A stretch of 64,000 nucleotides of DNA, from assembly GCF_001874145.1 (NCBI RefSeq), contig NZ_MPCX01000005.1, positions 1-64,000 on the forward strand, given 5' to 3'. A program made the position numbers and the translations under genes. Shown here piece by piece: positions 36,799-46,753 of the stretch; positions within the stretch are counted from its first letter, which is position 1; each line of letters begins with the position of its first letter. The notes beneath the pieces were generated by a model. The model ran no database searches, was not told the origin of the DNA, and was given only the letters and a program-made list of their open reading frames with translations. This DNA comes from Lacinutrix sp. MedPE-SW. Its GTDB lineage: Bacteria; Bacteroidota; Bacteroidia; Flavobacteriales; Flavobacteriaceae.

Positions 36799-37030
36799 AT
36801 TAATCTGGGATTTTAGAGGTCCAGATGCATTAAAAATTGCAGAACACCACGAAATTCATTTAAAAGAATATATTTTAGCTGAAAAGCTAGCATTAAATAT
36901 CACTGGATTTGAAGCTATTAACGACTTACACGCAATCGCATTTTTAGTTGTTAATGAAGACCAAATGAAACCTATAAGAGATAGTTTAAAACCGCATCGT
37001 GGTCAAGTTTACAATCCTGAAGTAGCTTAA
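36785..37030 (+). CDS. Conserved small hypothetical protein
   Basis: 81 residues, no signal peptide or membrane segment: RQLKLIWDFRGPDALKIAEH, FEAINDLHAIAFLVVNED, ends HRGQVYNPEVA. I recognise the type as recurrent in flavobacteria but not its function. Translationally linked to the SRPBCC gene by a 14-base overlap. The histidine spacing (HHEIHLKEY) could bind a metal, but this is speculation. Confidence 0.7.
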   Translation: MRQLKLIWDFRGPDALKIAEHHEIHLKEYILAEKLALNITGFEAINDLHAIAFLVVNEDQMKPIRDSLKPHRGQVYNPEVA

Positions 37031-37797
37031 TTAGGTTGCTTTTCGCTTAAATATTTCCAATACCTTTTTGGAACATGCTGTTTATGAAGCTTTAAATTTT
37101 TTCTTGAAACAATATTTGTACTTTTAAAATAATCTTTCCATAACTGCTGAAACTCTAACTCTTGCTCACAAAAAATATCTTTTGAAGTATGTGTAGGGTT
37201 GTATTTGGCATCAAACTCTAAAGTAACAATATCTACTTTTTCAAGATTATAATATATACCATAATTACGTTTTAAATCGTAAATCATCCATTTTTGGTCT
37301 GCATACCTATTTTTAAAATGTTTTGATATTAGCGGTAATACATTAAAGTCTGGTTCTATATTAGCAAAATAAATATTGTCTTTTGTAAGTTTAAACCTTA
37401 CAAAAGCTTCCATTCTATGCTTTTCTCTACCTACACTTTTTGAGAGTTTTGAAATCTCTAAAATATGTGTATTTGCAAAATTTGAAGCAACATTAACATC
37501 ACTTTTAAATATATATTGTATAGCTTTAAATAGTGTATTTTCAACTGTTATACTTTCACTTAAAAAAGCATAATACAGCCTGCTTAATTCCATTGGTTTT
37601 ATTTTCTTTTTTAAACCAACCCAAACTCGATCTGCTTTTGCTTTTTGTGTTATAACAGTTTCTTTTTTAGCAAAAAAAGTATCTTGAAAAAATTGCTCTC
37701 TTACTATATTTACATCTTTTAATTTTTGATCGAAACTAACAAAAACGCAAGTTAAAAAACCATCAAAAGTACCATCATAAATTAATATTGTATTCAT
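37027..37797 (-). CDS. DNA-metabolism protein of the TIGR03915/DUF4130 type
   Basis: 256 residues starting MNTILIYDGTFDGFLTCVFV, the characteristic start of this family, with SVGREKHRMEAFVRF and YFANIEPDFNVLPLI and a C-terminal QLWKDYFKSTNI...PKRYWKYL. In many bacteria the gene is paired with a radical-SAM protein and sometimes a uracil-DNA glycosylase-like domain, and a DNA modification or repair role is suspected. Here it starts two bases after the radical-SAM stop codon, confirming the pairing. The activity is unproved. Confidence 0.85.
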   Translation of the reverse strand: MNTILIYDGTFDGFLTCVFVSFDQKLKDVNIVREQFFQDTFFAKKETVITQKAKADRVWVGLKKKIKPMELSRLYYAFLSESITVENTLFKAIQYIFKSDVNVASNFANTHILEISKLSKSVGREKHRMEAFVRFKLTKDNIYFANIEPDFNVLPLISKHFKNRYADQKWMIYDLKRNYGIYYNLEKVDIVTLEFDAKYNPTHTSKDIFCEQELEFQQLWKDYFKSTNIVSRKNLKLHKQHVPKRYWKYLSEKQPN

Positions 37798-37799
37798 AT

Positions 37800-39062
37800 T
37801 TAACCAAATAAATTAAGTTGGTTAGATAAAGTTGATGTGTACTTACTTTTTGAGTTTTGAAGAATTAGGCCTTTAATTTTTTCGGCAGTTAAATCTCTTT
37901 TTTCGTATTCGTTAGAAGCACAAATAATAAAATATTTGGCTCTATTTAAAGCGACACCAATAGCTTTTAAATGTTCCCAATTAAGATTTCTATAACGCCT
38001 TGCATTTAGAATTTTATAAACAGATTTCATACCTAAACCTGGAATTCTAGCTAGCATTCTTTTATCTGCTTTATTAATATCTATAGGAAACTCATGAAGG
38101 TTACGTAATGCCCAACCCAATTTTGGGTCGATATCTAAGTCTAAACTTTTATGGTTTTCATTTAATATCTCTTCTATATTAAAACCATAAAACCGCAATA
38201 ACCAATCGGTTTGGTACAATCTGTTTTCTCTAAGCATTGGAACAGGACTACCAATTTGAGGTAAACGATTATCGTAACTAATTGGTACGTAACCTGAATA
38301 ATACACGCGTTTTAAATTAAAATTTTTATAAAAATAATTAGAGGTGTACATAATCTCCATATCATTTTCTCCACTTGCACCAACAATCATTTGGGTGCTT
38401 TGTCCTGCAGGAGCATATTTTGGTGTACTTTTTATAATTTTCTTTTCGGCTTTATATTGAATAATTTCATTTTTAACCTTTTTCATAGGTTTTAAAAAAT
38501 CTGCTCTATTTTTATCTGGAGCTAAAAGCTTTAATCCTTTTTCTGTAGGTATTTCAATATTCACACTTAACCTATCTGCATACAAACCTGCTTCACGCAT
38601 AAGCTCATCACTAGCACCTGGAATAGATTTTAAGTGTATATAACCATTAAAGTTTTCTTCTAATCTTAGCTTTTTAGCAACTGCAACTAAACGCTCCATA
38701 GTATAATCGGCATTTTTAAATATACCAGAACTTAAAAAAAGACCTTCTATATAATTTCTTCTGTAAAAATTAATAGTTAAATCTACAACTTCCTGCACCT
38801 TAAAAGCTGCTCGTTTTATATCATTACTTTTTCTCGTCACGCAGTAAGCACAATCGAAAATACAGTGATTAGTGAGTAAAATTTTTAAAAGAGAAACACA
38901 TCTTCCATCTTCTGTATATGTATGGCAAATACCGCTTGAAGACGCATCACCTAGGCCTTTATTTTTGTTTGTTCTATTACTTCCACTAGATGAACATGAT
39001 ACATCATATTTTGCTGCATCTGCAAGAATATTCAATTTTTCTTTTATACGATCAAACGACAT
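37800..39062 (-). CDS. Putative DNA modification/repair radical SAM protein (TIGR03916 type)
   Basis: 420 residues. The [4Fe-4S] radical-SAM motif is TNHCIFDCAYC (C-x3-C-x2-C), with a second cluster-rich area near the N-terminus (DVSCSSSGSN, SSSGICHTYTEDGRC). The barrel continues with ASGENDMEIMYT and YSGYVPI. The C-terminal part has a helix-hairpin-helix, RIPGLGMKSVYKILNARR, a typical non-specific DNA-binding element. Transcribed first, with the DUF4130-type protein next. The substrate is unknown; a base modification or reversal of damage on DNA is the family hypothesis. Confidence 0.88.
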   Translation of the reverse strand: MSFDRIKEKLNILADAAKYDVSCSSSGSNRTNKNKGLGDASSSGICHTYTEDGRCVSLLKILLTNHCIFDCAYCVTRKSNDIKRAAFKVQEVVDLTINFYRRNYIEGLFLSSGIFKNADYTMERLVAVAKKLRLEENFNGYIHLKSIPGASDELMREAGLYADRLSVNIEIPTEKGLKLLAPDKNRADFLKPMKKVKNEIIQYKAEKKIIKSTPKYAPAGQSTQMIVGASGENDMEIMYTSNYFYKNFNLKRVYYSGYVPISYDNRLPQIGSPVPMLRENRLYQTDWLLRFYGFNIEEILNENHKSLDLDIDPKLGWALRNLHEFPIDINKADKRMLARIPGLGMKSVYKILNARRYRNLNWEHLKAIGVALNRAKYFIICASNEYEKRDLTAEKIKGLILQNSKSKYTSTLSNQLNLFG

Positions 39063-39066
39063 TTAG

Positions 39067-39442
39067 TTTCCTTTTAATTAACGAATAAAGATACTTAAAA
39101 TGACTTTTTGATTTTAACAGCCATCGCTTTATTATTAACATTATCGAATGATTGCTTAAACTAGATTAGCGATGCAATTGAGTTATTTTTTTAATAACAT
39201 TTAAAAGTGTTAACAAAAAGAACACAAACAATTGATAGACAGTAAATTAACCATCAATTACTCACTTGCATTTAAACGATTTTAACGAATGATTGTTCAT
39301 TTTAAAAATTTAAACTGCAAAAATTGCGTTTTAACGTGTTTTGACGTATTTCATAGAAAATGATTCAAATACAACTACATTGCTTTGAATTTTAACTGAA
39401 TTTAGTATACTTTTACCGAGCTATTACTAAACCCAAAGTCCT
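39067..39442. other. Long intergenic region with one weak promoter
   Basis: 376 bases without a gene, AT-rich, between the divergent radical-SAM gene and the small secreted protein. A weak promoter for the latter lies at 39385-39415. No repeat, RNA fold or further coding region is recognised. Confidence 0.5.
39385..39415 (+). promoter_or_regulatory. Candidate promoter for the small secreted protein
   Basis: TTG (39385-39387), 20 bases, then TACTTTTA (39408-39415), one base off TAnnTTTG. Twenty-seven bases before the ATG. Confidence 0.4.
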
Positions 39443-39886
39443 ATGTTTAAAATATTTTCAGGTTTACTGTTCGTCCTACTGTCAGTAAATTCTTACGCAA
39501 GTGTTAGAGCTTCAAATGCTACTAATACAGTTAATTTTTTGAGTGTTAATACTACACTTACAAATCCAATTTTATTACACAATGCAGATATTGGAGTGTT
39601 TCCTGGAGAAACAAATTCCTTAGCTAGATCTTTTATTCCTAAGAATAAATTTCTTTCGATTCCTGAAGATATTATAGTTTCTGGTATTAAGGCTGCAGCT
39701 CATGGAAAAAAGATTTTAGTGGTTGCAACAAGTGGCTCAATTACATTTTTGCCTAATAATACAAATTCATCTAACGGTAATAGAATAGCTTATAGTGGTA
39801 ACATGACCATACAGCAAGGTGATGCTTTTGAGTTGACTTATAACGAGCTTATAAAAAAATGGGTTATTACTAATACAAACCCTTAA
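39443..39886 (+). CDS. Small secreted protein of unknown function
   Basis: 147 residues with a signal peptide (MFKIFSGLLFVLLSVNSYAS). The mature part is rich in Asn, Thr and Ser and looks beta-rich: NFLSVNTTLTNPILLHNAD, ILVVATSGSITFLPNN, NRIAYSGNMTIQQGDAFELT. No lipobox, sorting domain or membrane helix. I do not recognise a family. Monocistronic with its own promoter and terminator. Confidence 0.65.
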   Translation: MFKIFSGLLFVLLSVNSYASVRASNATNTVNFLSVNTTLTNPILLHNADIGVFPGETNSLARSFIPKNKFLSIPEDIIVSGIKAAAHGKKILVVATSGSITFLPNNTNSSNGNRIAYSGNMTIQQGDAFELTYNELIKKWVITNTNP

Positions 39887-39905
39887 AATAATAAACACTT
39901 ATATT

Positions 39906-39941
39906 AAAAAAAAATCAAGTTCTAGAACTTGATTTTTTTTT
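39906..39941 (+). terminator. Terminator after the small secreted protein
   Basis: Stem AAAATCAAGTT / AACTTGATTTT with loop CTAG, then a T-run. Confidence 0.85.
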
Positions 39942-40076
39942 GTCTATACTTATACTATTGTTATTTAAATTTAGCATTAATTTATATTAAAAAGTATAAT
40001 AGCTTAAAGCTTTGTTTATAGATGTTTAACTTTAAAAATAATTAAAGCAAAACTTTATGCTTTTTATTAATTGCTT

Positions 40077-42302
40077 TTAAATGTGTTTTAAAATTGTTTC
40101 GATAAAAACAATTTCATCGTAAGGTTTTATTATAATATCGCATATAGAAGAGTTTTTAATACTCTCTCTCATTTCTTCTATTTCTACAGCTGTTAATGCT
40201 ATTATTGGAACGTTTACATTAAATTTTCTAATGGCTTCTGTTGCTTCTAAACCATTCATTCCTGGCATATTAATATCCATTAAAATTAAATCCACTTTAT
40301 TAGCTTTTGTTAGTGTAATAGCTTCAGGTCCTGTTTCTGCTAATAAAGGTTTAGCTTTATATTTTTCTAATATTTTTCTGGTTACAATTCTATTAATTCT
40401 ATTATCATCTACTACTAAAATACGTTTATTATTTATAGAAATTTTAGATTGTACATTTATAGTAGAAACAGAATTTTGACTTTGGTTAGCCACATCATAA
40501 TTTAACGAAAAACTAATGGTTGTACCTTTGCCTTCATCACTTTCTAAGTAAATTTTTGATTGATGCAACTCAATAAGTTTTTTAACTATTGGTAAGCCTA
40601 AACCTGTTCCTAATAATTCTCCACCTTCTTTTTCTATTTGAGTAAACTCATCGAATATGGCTTCTTGTTTACTTTTAGGAATACCTATGCCTGTATCTTT
40701 TACAACAAAATTTAACTTTACTGTATTATTTGAAATTGTTTCGGTATTAATATCTAATGTTATTGTTCCATTTTCGGTAAATTTACAAGCATTACCTATT
40801 AAGTTTATTAATATTTGAGATAGCTTAACATCATCGCCTATTAATACTAATGGTGTGTTTTTAGATATATTTATTTTAAATGTATTCATGTTTTGAGCTT
40901 TTAAAAACTCAAAAGATTTCATAATACCATTAATTAAATCTTCAAGGTTAAATGTTATTTTGTTAAGGTTTGTTTCTTGCGTAGCATCTAACTTAGTTAT
41001 TTGTAATACATCGTTAATTAAAGCTAAAAGATAATCTGCAGAAAATTTTAAGGATTTTACATCTTCCTTATGTTTTTCTACAATATTTTTATCATCCATT
41101 AATATAGAAGATATACCTATAATCCCATATAATGGTGTTCTTAATTCATGACTAATATTTGAAAAAAAGTTACTTTTTGCTCTTGCATAAGCCTCACTTT
41201 CTTGTTTTGCGTATAAATATTCTTTATTCTTTTGCTCTAAATCTAATAGTAGTTTTTTTCTTTTTCTGTAAGACATAAAAAGCAAACCAAAACTCAACAA
41301 TAACGCAGTTGATCCCACAATTAGCCATAGCATTATTTTTTTACTTCGGGAAGCTTCTTCTTCAATACGTGCATTATCTAAAGCTTTTTTATTTATTTCT
41401 TGTTGGTATTCTTTTAATTTAAACCTTGCAGATTCACTTTCTATTGCTGCTATTTTATCTATACCATATTTTTTTTCTTTATAGTAATCAACTTCCTTTT
41501 GAAGATTAAAAGCTTTTTTATAGTTCCCTAAATTTGCTTCGGCTTTTGCATAATATGTGTAAGCATTTACTAAATTATCTGTATAATCTATAGATTTAGA
41601 AATATCGATACTCTTTACTAAATGCGGTATGGCTTTTTTAGGTTCATTATTTAAAACATAATAACGTCCTACAATTTCAAAATACCCAGCTTGATATGGT
41701 TTTGCTTTAGCAGCAACTATATAGTTATCTAATTTTTTTACAAATGGTTTAGCATTCTCAACTTCAAATTTATTTAAATAACCATCTGAAATATTATAAT
41801 TTAGTATAAATAAGCTTACAGAGTCTTTACTTTTTTGAGCATATGGTATTGCGCCTTTATAAGATTTAATGGCTTCGCTATATTTTTTATTATAAAAATA
41901 TATATTACCTAAATCTATACTAGCACCAAGATATATAGCAGAGTCGTTTCGTTTTTCGGCAAGTTCTAATTCTCTTAAAAACATTCGTTTTGCAGCAACA
42001 GTATCATTGGTTTGCAAAAACGAATTTCCTATTATACTAGAAATTTTATACGCAGCTCGAGAATACCCTATTTGCCTAGCTAAATTTAAAAGTGTCTCAC
42101 CGTTATTTATAGCTTTGGCATAATTATTAGAATAATAATAATTTCTAACCTCTTTTAAAGTTGTATCTATAAAAGCTTTGGTAATTTCTCCTTCAGGAAT
42201 ATTTAAAATAAAGTCGTCTTGATCACTAGCTTTTTGGCATAAGCCTAAGCTAAATTTAATAACAAACAACAAAAACAAAAATGTTTTTTTACTTGTAAGC
42301 AT
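40077..42302 (-). CDS. TPR-containing hybrid histidine kinase
   Basis: 741 residues from the ATG at 42302 (MLTSKKTFLFLLFVIKFSLG, a signal peptide); an ATG at 42356 adds 18 residues and is less likely. Tetratricopeptide repeats fill the periplasmic half (about 45-300), followed by a transmembrane helix (MLWLIVGSTALLLSFGLLF), a coiled linker, a dimerisation domain with the phospho-acceptor His in FFSNISHELRTPLYGI, an ATPase domain (NLIGNACKFTENG, DTGIGIPKSKQ, GTGLGLPIVKKL), and a receiver domain with the phospho-Asp in LILMDINMPGMNG. No DNA-binding output domain, so a phosphorelay partner is needed. Confidence 0.93.
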   Translation of the reverse strand: MLTSKKTFLFLLFVIKFSLGLCQKASDQDDFILNIPEGEITKAFIDTTLKEVRNYYYSNNYAKAINNGETLLNLARQIGYSRAAYKISSIIGNSFLQTNDTVAAKRMFLRELELAEKRNDSAIYLGASIDLGNIYFYNKKYSEAIKSYKGAIPYAQKSKDSVSLFILNYNISDGYLNKFEVENAKPFVKKLDNYIVAAKAKPYQAGYFEIVGRYYVLNNEPKKAIPHLVKSIDISKSIDYTDNLVNAYTYYAKAEANLGNYKKAFNLQKEVDYYKEKKYGIDKIAAIESESARFKLKEYQQEINKKALDNARIEEEASRSKKIMLWLIVGSTALLLSFGLLFMSYRKRKKLLLDLEQKNKEYLYAKQESEAYARAKSNFFSNISHELRTPLYGIIGISSILMDDKNIVEKHKEDVKSLKFSADYLLALINDVLQITKLDATQETNLNKITFNLEDLINGIMKSFEFLKAQNMNTFKINISKNTPLVLIGDDVKLSQILINLIGNACKFTENGTITLDINTETISNNTVKLNFVVKDTGIGIPKSKQEAIFDEFTQIEKEGGELLGTGLGLPIVKKLIELHQSKIYLESDEGKGTTISFSLNYDVANQSQNSVSTINVQSKISINNKRILVVDDNRINRIVTRKILEKYKAKPLLAETGPEAITLTKANKVDLILMDINMPGMNGLEATEAIRKFNVNVPIIALTAVEIEEMRESIKNSSICDIIIKPYDEIVFIETILKHI

Positions 42303-42531
42303 ATGGTTTTGATGGTAGGTTTTCAACAAAAATAAGTAAATATAACTTTTAAACAAGGTTTTTACATTTCAAACACTCTATTTTTCAGTGTCTTATAGAT
42401 AAACAAAATAAGTTCATTCTAATTAATAGCAGTGTATATAGGCTCTAAGTTCTTTAATTTGTTAAAATTTTAGTGATAATTAGTTAAATGATTTTTAGTA
42501 AACCGCTTATAAACTTATATTAATATTTATT

Positions 42532-43131
42532 ATGAAACTATTAATAATATTTTTAATGACATCTATAGCATATGCACAATCAACAATTCCAGACTCTATA
42601 AAAGAAGAGGTTGAAATTGCTTTATCTTATTATCCTGAATTAAAAAATACAACAATAAATTTTGAGTTTAAAAAGGAAATAAAAAAATCTACAATGCAAG
42701 CACAACCAGATTTTAACAGCTTTTTTAAATCTAAAGGAAACCGTGCTTATAATATTTTTATTAGTGAAACTGTAAATATTAAGGGTGAAACCTATTTTAC
42801 TAAAAACATGCCTAAAGATGTACTAATTGGCTGGATTGGTCACGAACTTGGCCATGTTATGGATTATAGAAAGCGAAGCAACCTCAACTTAATATGGTTT
42901 GGTATAAAATACTTATTATCTGACAATCACATAGCTAAAGCAGAACGTTCTGCAGATACTTTTGCTATAAAATCTGGAATGGAAAAATATATTTTAAAAA
43001 CAAAAGAGTTTATTTTAAATCAAGCAAATATTGATAAAGAATATATAGCAAGAATTAAAAAGTATTACTTATCTCCTGAAGAAATAATGGATATAGTTAA
43101 CAAAAGAGACTTAGAGCTTTCTAAGTCTTAA
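42532..43131 (+). CDS. Secreted zinc-metallopeptidase-like protein
   Basis: 199 residues with a signal peptide (MKLLIIFLMTSIAYAQS). HELGH in GWIGHELGHVMDYRKR supplies two zinc histidines and the catalytic Glu, and the downstream AKAERSADTFAI is a fitting third ligand (Glu), as in M48-type or related gluzincins. Exported to the periplasm or beyond. Target unknown. Overlaps the convergent GH3 gene by four bases. Confidence 0.75.
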   Translation: MKLLIIFLMTSIAYAQSTIPDSIKEEVEIALSYYPELKNTTINFEFKKEIKKSTMQAQPDFNSFFKSKGNRAYNIFISETVNIKGETYFTKNMPKDVLIGWIGHELGHVMDYRKRSNLNLIWFGIKYLLSDNHIAKAERSADTFAIKSGMEKYILKTKEFILNQANIDKEYIARIKKYYLSPEEIMDIVNKRDLELSKS

Positions 43132-44657
43132 TATTTATTAACGAATGTTTCCCACTCTTTAAATTTATCTTCTCCCATAACACGTTCCATTTTTACTTGT
43201 CCGCCTTTTTTCTTGTTGGCACCACTCCAATCTGCAAAAACTTCAGGCTTAACAACTGTAACTTTTACACCTTCTAAAGCTTTACCTCTTGCTACTTTAT
43301 AATTTTTATTTGCGTTTTTAAGGTAACCGTCTAAAGCTTCAACTATTTTAGTATTATCTTGATTTAAACTTTCTGAACCTAAATACCAACTGTGATAAAA
43401 ACCATCATCAAAACGTTTTGCACAAAGTGTATACTCTGGAATTGTAGTTTCAAATTCTTCTTCAAGATATCTAATAGCATCATCTAGTTTATTTACAGAT
43501 AATTGTGAACCAACTGTGTTTAAAAAGAATTTTGTTCTACCTGTTATTTTAATTTCGGCTTTTTCTACATCTGTAAACTCTATTGTATCACCAATTAAAT
43601 AGCGCCAAGCACCACTTACCGTTGTTATAATTAAAACATAATCTTGATCTAATTCTACATCTTTTAATGTTATACTAGGTGCATTATCTTTTAAAGAACC
43701 ATCTTGATTTATGTATTCTGGTTTAAAAGGAACAAACTCAAAATAAATACCGCCATTTGTTACTAATTGCATAGCTGTAGTTTCTGGTCTCGCTTGAAAT
43801 GCTAAAAAACCTTCGGAAGCCAAATAAGTATCTATAACTGTAACAGGTTTTCCTAATAATGCATTAAAACTTTTTTTATACGGGCCAAAAGCAACGCCTC
43901 CAGAAGTATATACTTGTAGGTTTGGCCAAATATCATGTATGTTTTCTAAATTGTGATAATCTATAACTTTTTTTAGCATAAGTTCCATCCACGATGGTAT
44001 ACCACTTAATGCACCAATATCCCATTGCTTAGCGCGTTTTGCAATTGTTTCAACACGTTTGTCCCAATCATCTATTTTAGCAATATCTTCTCCTGGTTTG
44101 TAAAAGCCTTTAAACCACGATGGAATATTACTGGCTGTAATACCACTAATTTCACCTTCTAAATGGTCTTCTTTTTCTATTAAATCTGTAGAGCTACCTA
44201 ACATCATGGCTTCTTTAGTAAAAAACTCTGCTGGTAAATCAAAATTACTAAGCGCTGTTACTTGATCTATTCCTGCCTGTTTTATAGCACTCAACATCGC
44301 ATCTGTAACTGGAATTCTTTTACTAGTTTTTCCTGTAGTTCCAGAACTTAACGCAAAATAATTAGGTGTTCCGGGCCAGGTTACATTTTCTTCTCCATCA
44401 TGTAATTTACTCCACCATTGTTCATTAATTTTATTATAATCGAAATAAGGAATGGTTTGAGAAAATACTTTCGTTATATTTCTAGATTCTAAAATATTTT
44501 GAAAATTATAGTAGTTACCAAACTGCGTATCTTTTGCAGTTTCTAATAAATTTTTTAATACTTTTTCTTGTGCTTCAATTGGATTAACCGAAGGTGTTAA
44601 AGCATCTTTTAAATTTATGGCTCCTTTAATTATGTTTCCTATAATTTCCATGTTCAA
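43128..44657 (-). CDS. GH3-family protein
   Basis: 509 residues of the GH3 acyl-adenylate family, named after plant enzymes that join amino acids to hormones. Motifs: YFALSSGTTGKTSKRIPVTD (phosphate loop), VYTSGGVAFGPYK, TYLASEGFLAFQ and YLIGDTIEFT, and FFLNTVGSQLSVNKLDDAI near the C-terminal domain. Bacterial members are common in Bacteroidota and their substrates are unknown. Monocistronic. Confidence 0.88.
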   Translation of the reverse strand: MNMEIIGNIIKGAINLKDALTPSVNPIEAQEKVLKNLLETAKDTQFGNYYNFQNILESRNITKVFSQTIPYFDYNKINEQWWSKLHDGEENVTWPGTPNYFALSSGTTGKTSKRIPVTDAMLSAIKQAGIDQVTALSNFDLPAEFFTKEAMMLGSSTDLIEKEDHLEGEISGITASNIPSWFKGFYKPGEDIAKIDDWDKRVETIAKRAKQWDIGALSGIPSWMELMLKKVIDYHNLENIHDIWPNLQVYTSGGVAFGPYKKSFNALLGKPVTVIDTYLASEGFLAFQARPETTAMQLVTNGGIYFEFVPFKPEYINQDGSLKDNAPSITLKDVELDQDYVLIITTVSGAWRYLIGDTIEFTDVEKAEIKITGRTKFFLNTVGSQLSVNKLDDAIRYLEEEFETTIPEYTLCAKRFDDGFYHSWYLGSESLNQDNTKIVEALDGYLKNANKNYKVARGKALEGVKVTVVKPEVFADWSGANKKKGGQVKMERVMGEDKFKEWETFVNKY

Positions 44658-44756
44658 TTAAGTTTTAACTGTAAACTATAAAAATAGAAAGTATGCTATT
44701 AATTTTTACACTAATTACATTAACATTAACAATTTAAATACTTTAAAATTTGACAT

Positions 44757-44783
44757 AAAAAAACACGATATTAATCGTGTTTC
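44757..44783 (-). terminator. Terminator of guaB
   Basis: Nine-pair stem AAACACGAT / ATCGTGTTT (44761-44769 with 44774-44782), loop TATA-type, followed by T-run on the minus strand. Confidence 0.8.
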
Positions 44784-44804
44784 TTTATGCTTAAATTATA
44801 ATTT

Positions 44805-46274
44805 TTACCTTGAATAATTAGGCGCTTCTTTTGTAATGGTTACATCGTGTGGATGACTTTCGTTAATTCCAGATGCTGTAATTTTTACAAATCTTCCTGT
44901 TTCTTTTAAAGTATTAACGTCTTTAGCGCCACAATAACCCATTCCTGCTCTTAAACCTCCAATAAATTGGTGAATGCTTTCAAATAACTCTCCTTTATAT
45001 GGTACACGACCAACAATACCTTCTGGTACTAATTTTTTAATATCGTCTTCAACGTCTTGGAAATAACGGTCTTTACTTCCTTTTTTCATGGCTTCTACAG
45101 AACCCATTCCGCGGTAAGATTTAAACTTTCTTCCTTCGTAAATTATAGTTTCTCCAGGAGATTCTTTAGTTCCTGCCAATAGAGAACCTAACATTACAGT
45201 ATCTGCTCCTGCTGCAATTGCTTTTGGTATATCTCCAGTGTATCTAATTCCTCCATCTGCAATTACTGGCACTCCAGAACCTTTTATAGCATTTGCTACT
45301 TCTAAAACTGCCGAAAATTGAGGAAAACCTACACCTGCAACAACTCTTGTAGTACAAATTGAACCTGGACCAATACCTACTTTAACAGCATCTGCTCCTG
45401 CTTCTACTAAATACTTAGCAGCTTCTGCAGTTGCAATATTTCCAACAACCACTTCTAACTTAGGAAATTTAGATTTTACTTCTTTTAAAACAGAAACCAC
45501 ACCTTTTGTATGACCATGAGCAGTATCTATAATTATAGCATCTACTCCTGCGTTTACTAAAGCTTCTGCTCTTTCTACAGCATCACCAGTTACTCCAATT
45601 GCTGCAGCAACTCTTAATCTACCGTAAGTATCTTTATTTGCTATAGGTTTTTGAGTTACTTTAGTGATATCTCTAAATGTAATTAAACCAACTAGCTTAT
45701 TTTCTTTTACAATTAGGAGCTTTTCAATTTTATTTTCTTGAAGAATTTTCTCTGCATCTTTAAGGCTTGTACCTTCTGCAGCAGTAATAAGGTTTTCGCT
45801 CGTCATTACCTCAACAATTGGTCTATCGTTTTGGTGCTCGAAGCGTAAATCTCTATTGGTTACAATACCTTTTAAAATTCCGTTTTCATCTACAATAGGA
45901 ATACCTCCAATGCTGTGTTCTCTCATAGCATTTTTAGCATCGGCTACAACTGCGGTTAATGGTAAAGTTACAGGATCGATAATCATACCGCTTTCTGCAC
46001 GTTTTACTTTACGTACTTTTGTTGCTTGTTGCTCAATTGTCATGTTTTTATGTAACACACCTATTCCGCCTTCTCGAGCCATAGCAATTGCCATTCTGCT
46101 TTCGGTAACCGTATCCATAGCTGCTGAAACTATTGGAACGTTAATTGTAATATTTCTTGTAAATTTTGTTTGAATATTGACTTCGCGAGGTAATACTTCA
46201 GAAAAAGCTGGGACTAGTAAAACATCGTCATAAGTTAAACCTTCACCAACTATTTTATTTTCGTGTGCTGTCAT
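44805..46274 (-). CDS. guaB: IMP dehydrogenase
   Basis: Oxidises IMP to XMP, the first step to GTP. 489 residues from [20 protein letters not shown]. An ATG at 46295 overlaps the -7 element and cannot be on the transcript. Two CBS domains occupy about residues 95-210. The catalytic Cys is in [15 protein letters not shown], with [17 protein letters not shown] and the flap [17 protein letters not shown]. Monocistronic. Confidence 0.97.
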   Translation of the reverse strand: MTAHENKIVGEGLTYDDVLLVPAFSEVLPREVNIQTKFTRNITINVPIVSAAMDTVTESRMAIAMAREGGIGVLHKNMTIEQQATKVRKVKRAESGMIIDPVTLPLTAVVADAKNAMREHSIGGIPIVDENGILKGIVTNRDLRFEHQNDRPIVEVMTSENLITAAEGTSLKDAEKILQENKIEKLLIVKENKLVGLITFRDITKVTQKPIANKDTYGRLRVAAAIGVTGDAVERAEALVNAGVDAIIIDTAHGHTKGVVSVLKEVKSKFPKLEVVVGNIATAEAAKYLVEAGADAVKVGIGPGSICTTRVVAGVGFPQFSAVLEVANAIKGSGVPVIADGGIRYTGDIPKAIAAGADTVMLGSLLAGTKESPGETIIYEGRKFKSYRGMGSVEAMKKGSKDRYFQDVEDDIKKLVPEGIVGRVPYKGELFESIHQFIGGLRAGMGYCGAKDVNTLKETGRFVKITASGINESHPHDVTITKEAPNYSR

Positions 46275-46296
46275 TGCAATTGGAATTAATTGCAAG

Positions 46297-46304
46297 CAAA
46301 GATA
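46297..46304 (-). promoter_or_regulatory. -7 element of guaB
   Basis: CAAAGATA on plus reads TATCTTTG on minus. Transcription should begin near 46291, so translation must start at 46274, not 46295. Confidence 0.6.
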
Positions 46305-46332
46305 ACCATTAAGCTTTAATAAACTAACAAAA

Positions 46333-46362
46333 AAAACAGTAAACTATTAAGCTTACTGTTTT
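46333..46362 (-). terminator. Terminator after the cysteine-rich gene
   Basis: Ten-pair stem AAAACAGTAA / TTACTGTTTT with T-run on the minus strand. Confidence 0.75.
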
Positions 46363-46383
46363 TATAATATATTTTAATTTATT

Positions 46384-46632
46384 TTATGCTGTAGCATTTT
46401 GTGGTGCCCAATGTGAGCATAACATTCCGGGAGCTGCTTTTTGTGGATTGGCACAAGTTGGGCCTTGGTATCTTGCGCAAGTATCGCAGTTTGGATCGTT
46501 TTTTAAAGCTGCTTTCATTTCAAAACTATCACACGTGTAACTTGTACTTACTTTAACACCGTGAACTTTACAGTTTTCATTTTCTAATAAATTATCGCAA
46601 TTAATACAACTATTTCCTATTCTTATAGACAT
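46384..46632 (-). CDS. Small cysteine-rich protein with two four-Cys modules
   Basis: 82 residues, no signal peptide, eight cysteines in two similar groups: Cys9, 12, 21, 34 and Cys49, 52, 60, 72 (C-x2-C-x8-C-x12-C and C-x2-C-x7-C-x11-C). Each group could hold one metal ion or a small iron-sulphur cluster; this is inference. I do not recognise a named family. It follows the TonB receptor gene at 122 bases on the same strand; it may or may not share a transcript. Confidence 0.7.
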   Translation of the reverse strand: MSIRIGNSCINCDNLLENENCKVHGVKVSTSYTCDSFEMKAALKNDPNCDTCARYQGPTCANPQKAAPGMLCSHWAPQNATA

Positions 46633-46753
46633 AACTTTTCTTTTTTATAATTAATAATACTTAAAGCTATGCAATAATGTGTTTAGAACAAATTTAAATA
46701 ACTGTATTTCAGCTATATGTATTTAGACTGTATTAAAATAAGGTTTAGTTTAA

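Noticed and set aside
45856-46173. 105-codon open frame on the plus strand inside guaB
   Set aside because: Antisense shadow of a well-conserved enzyme.
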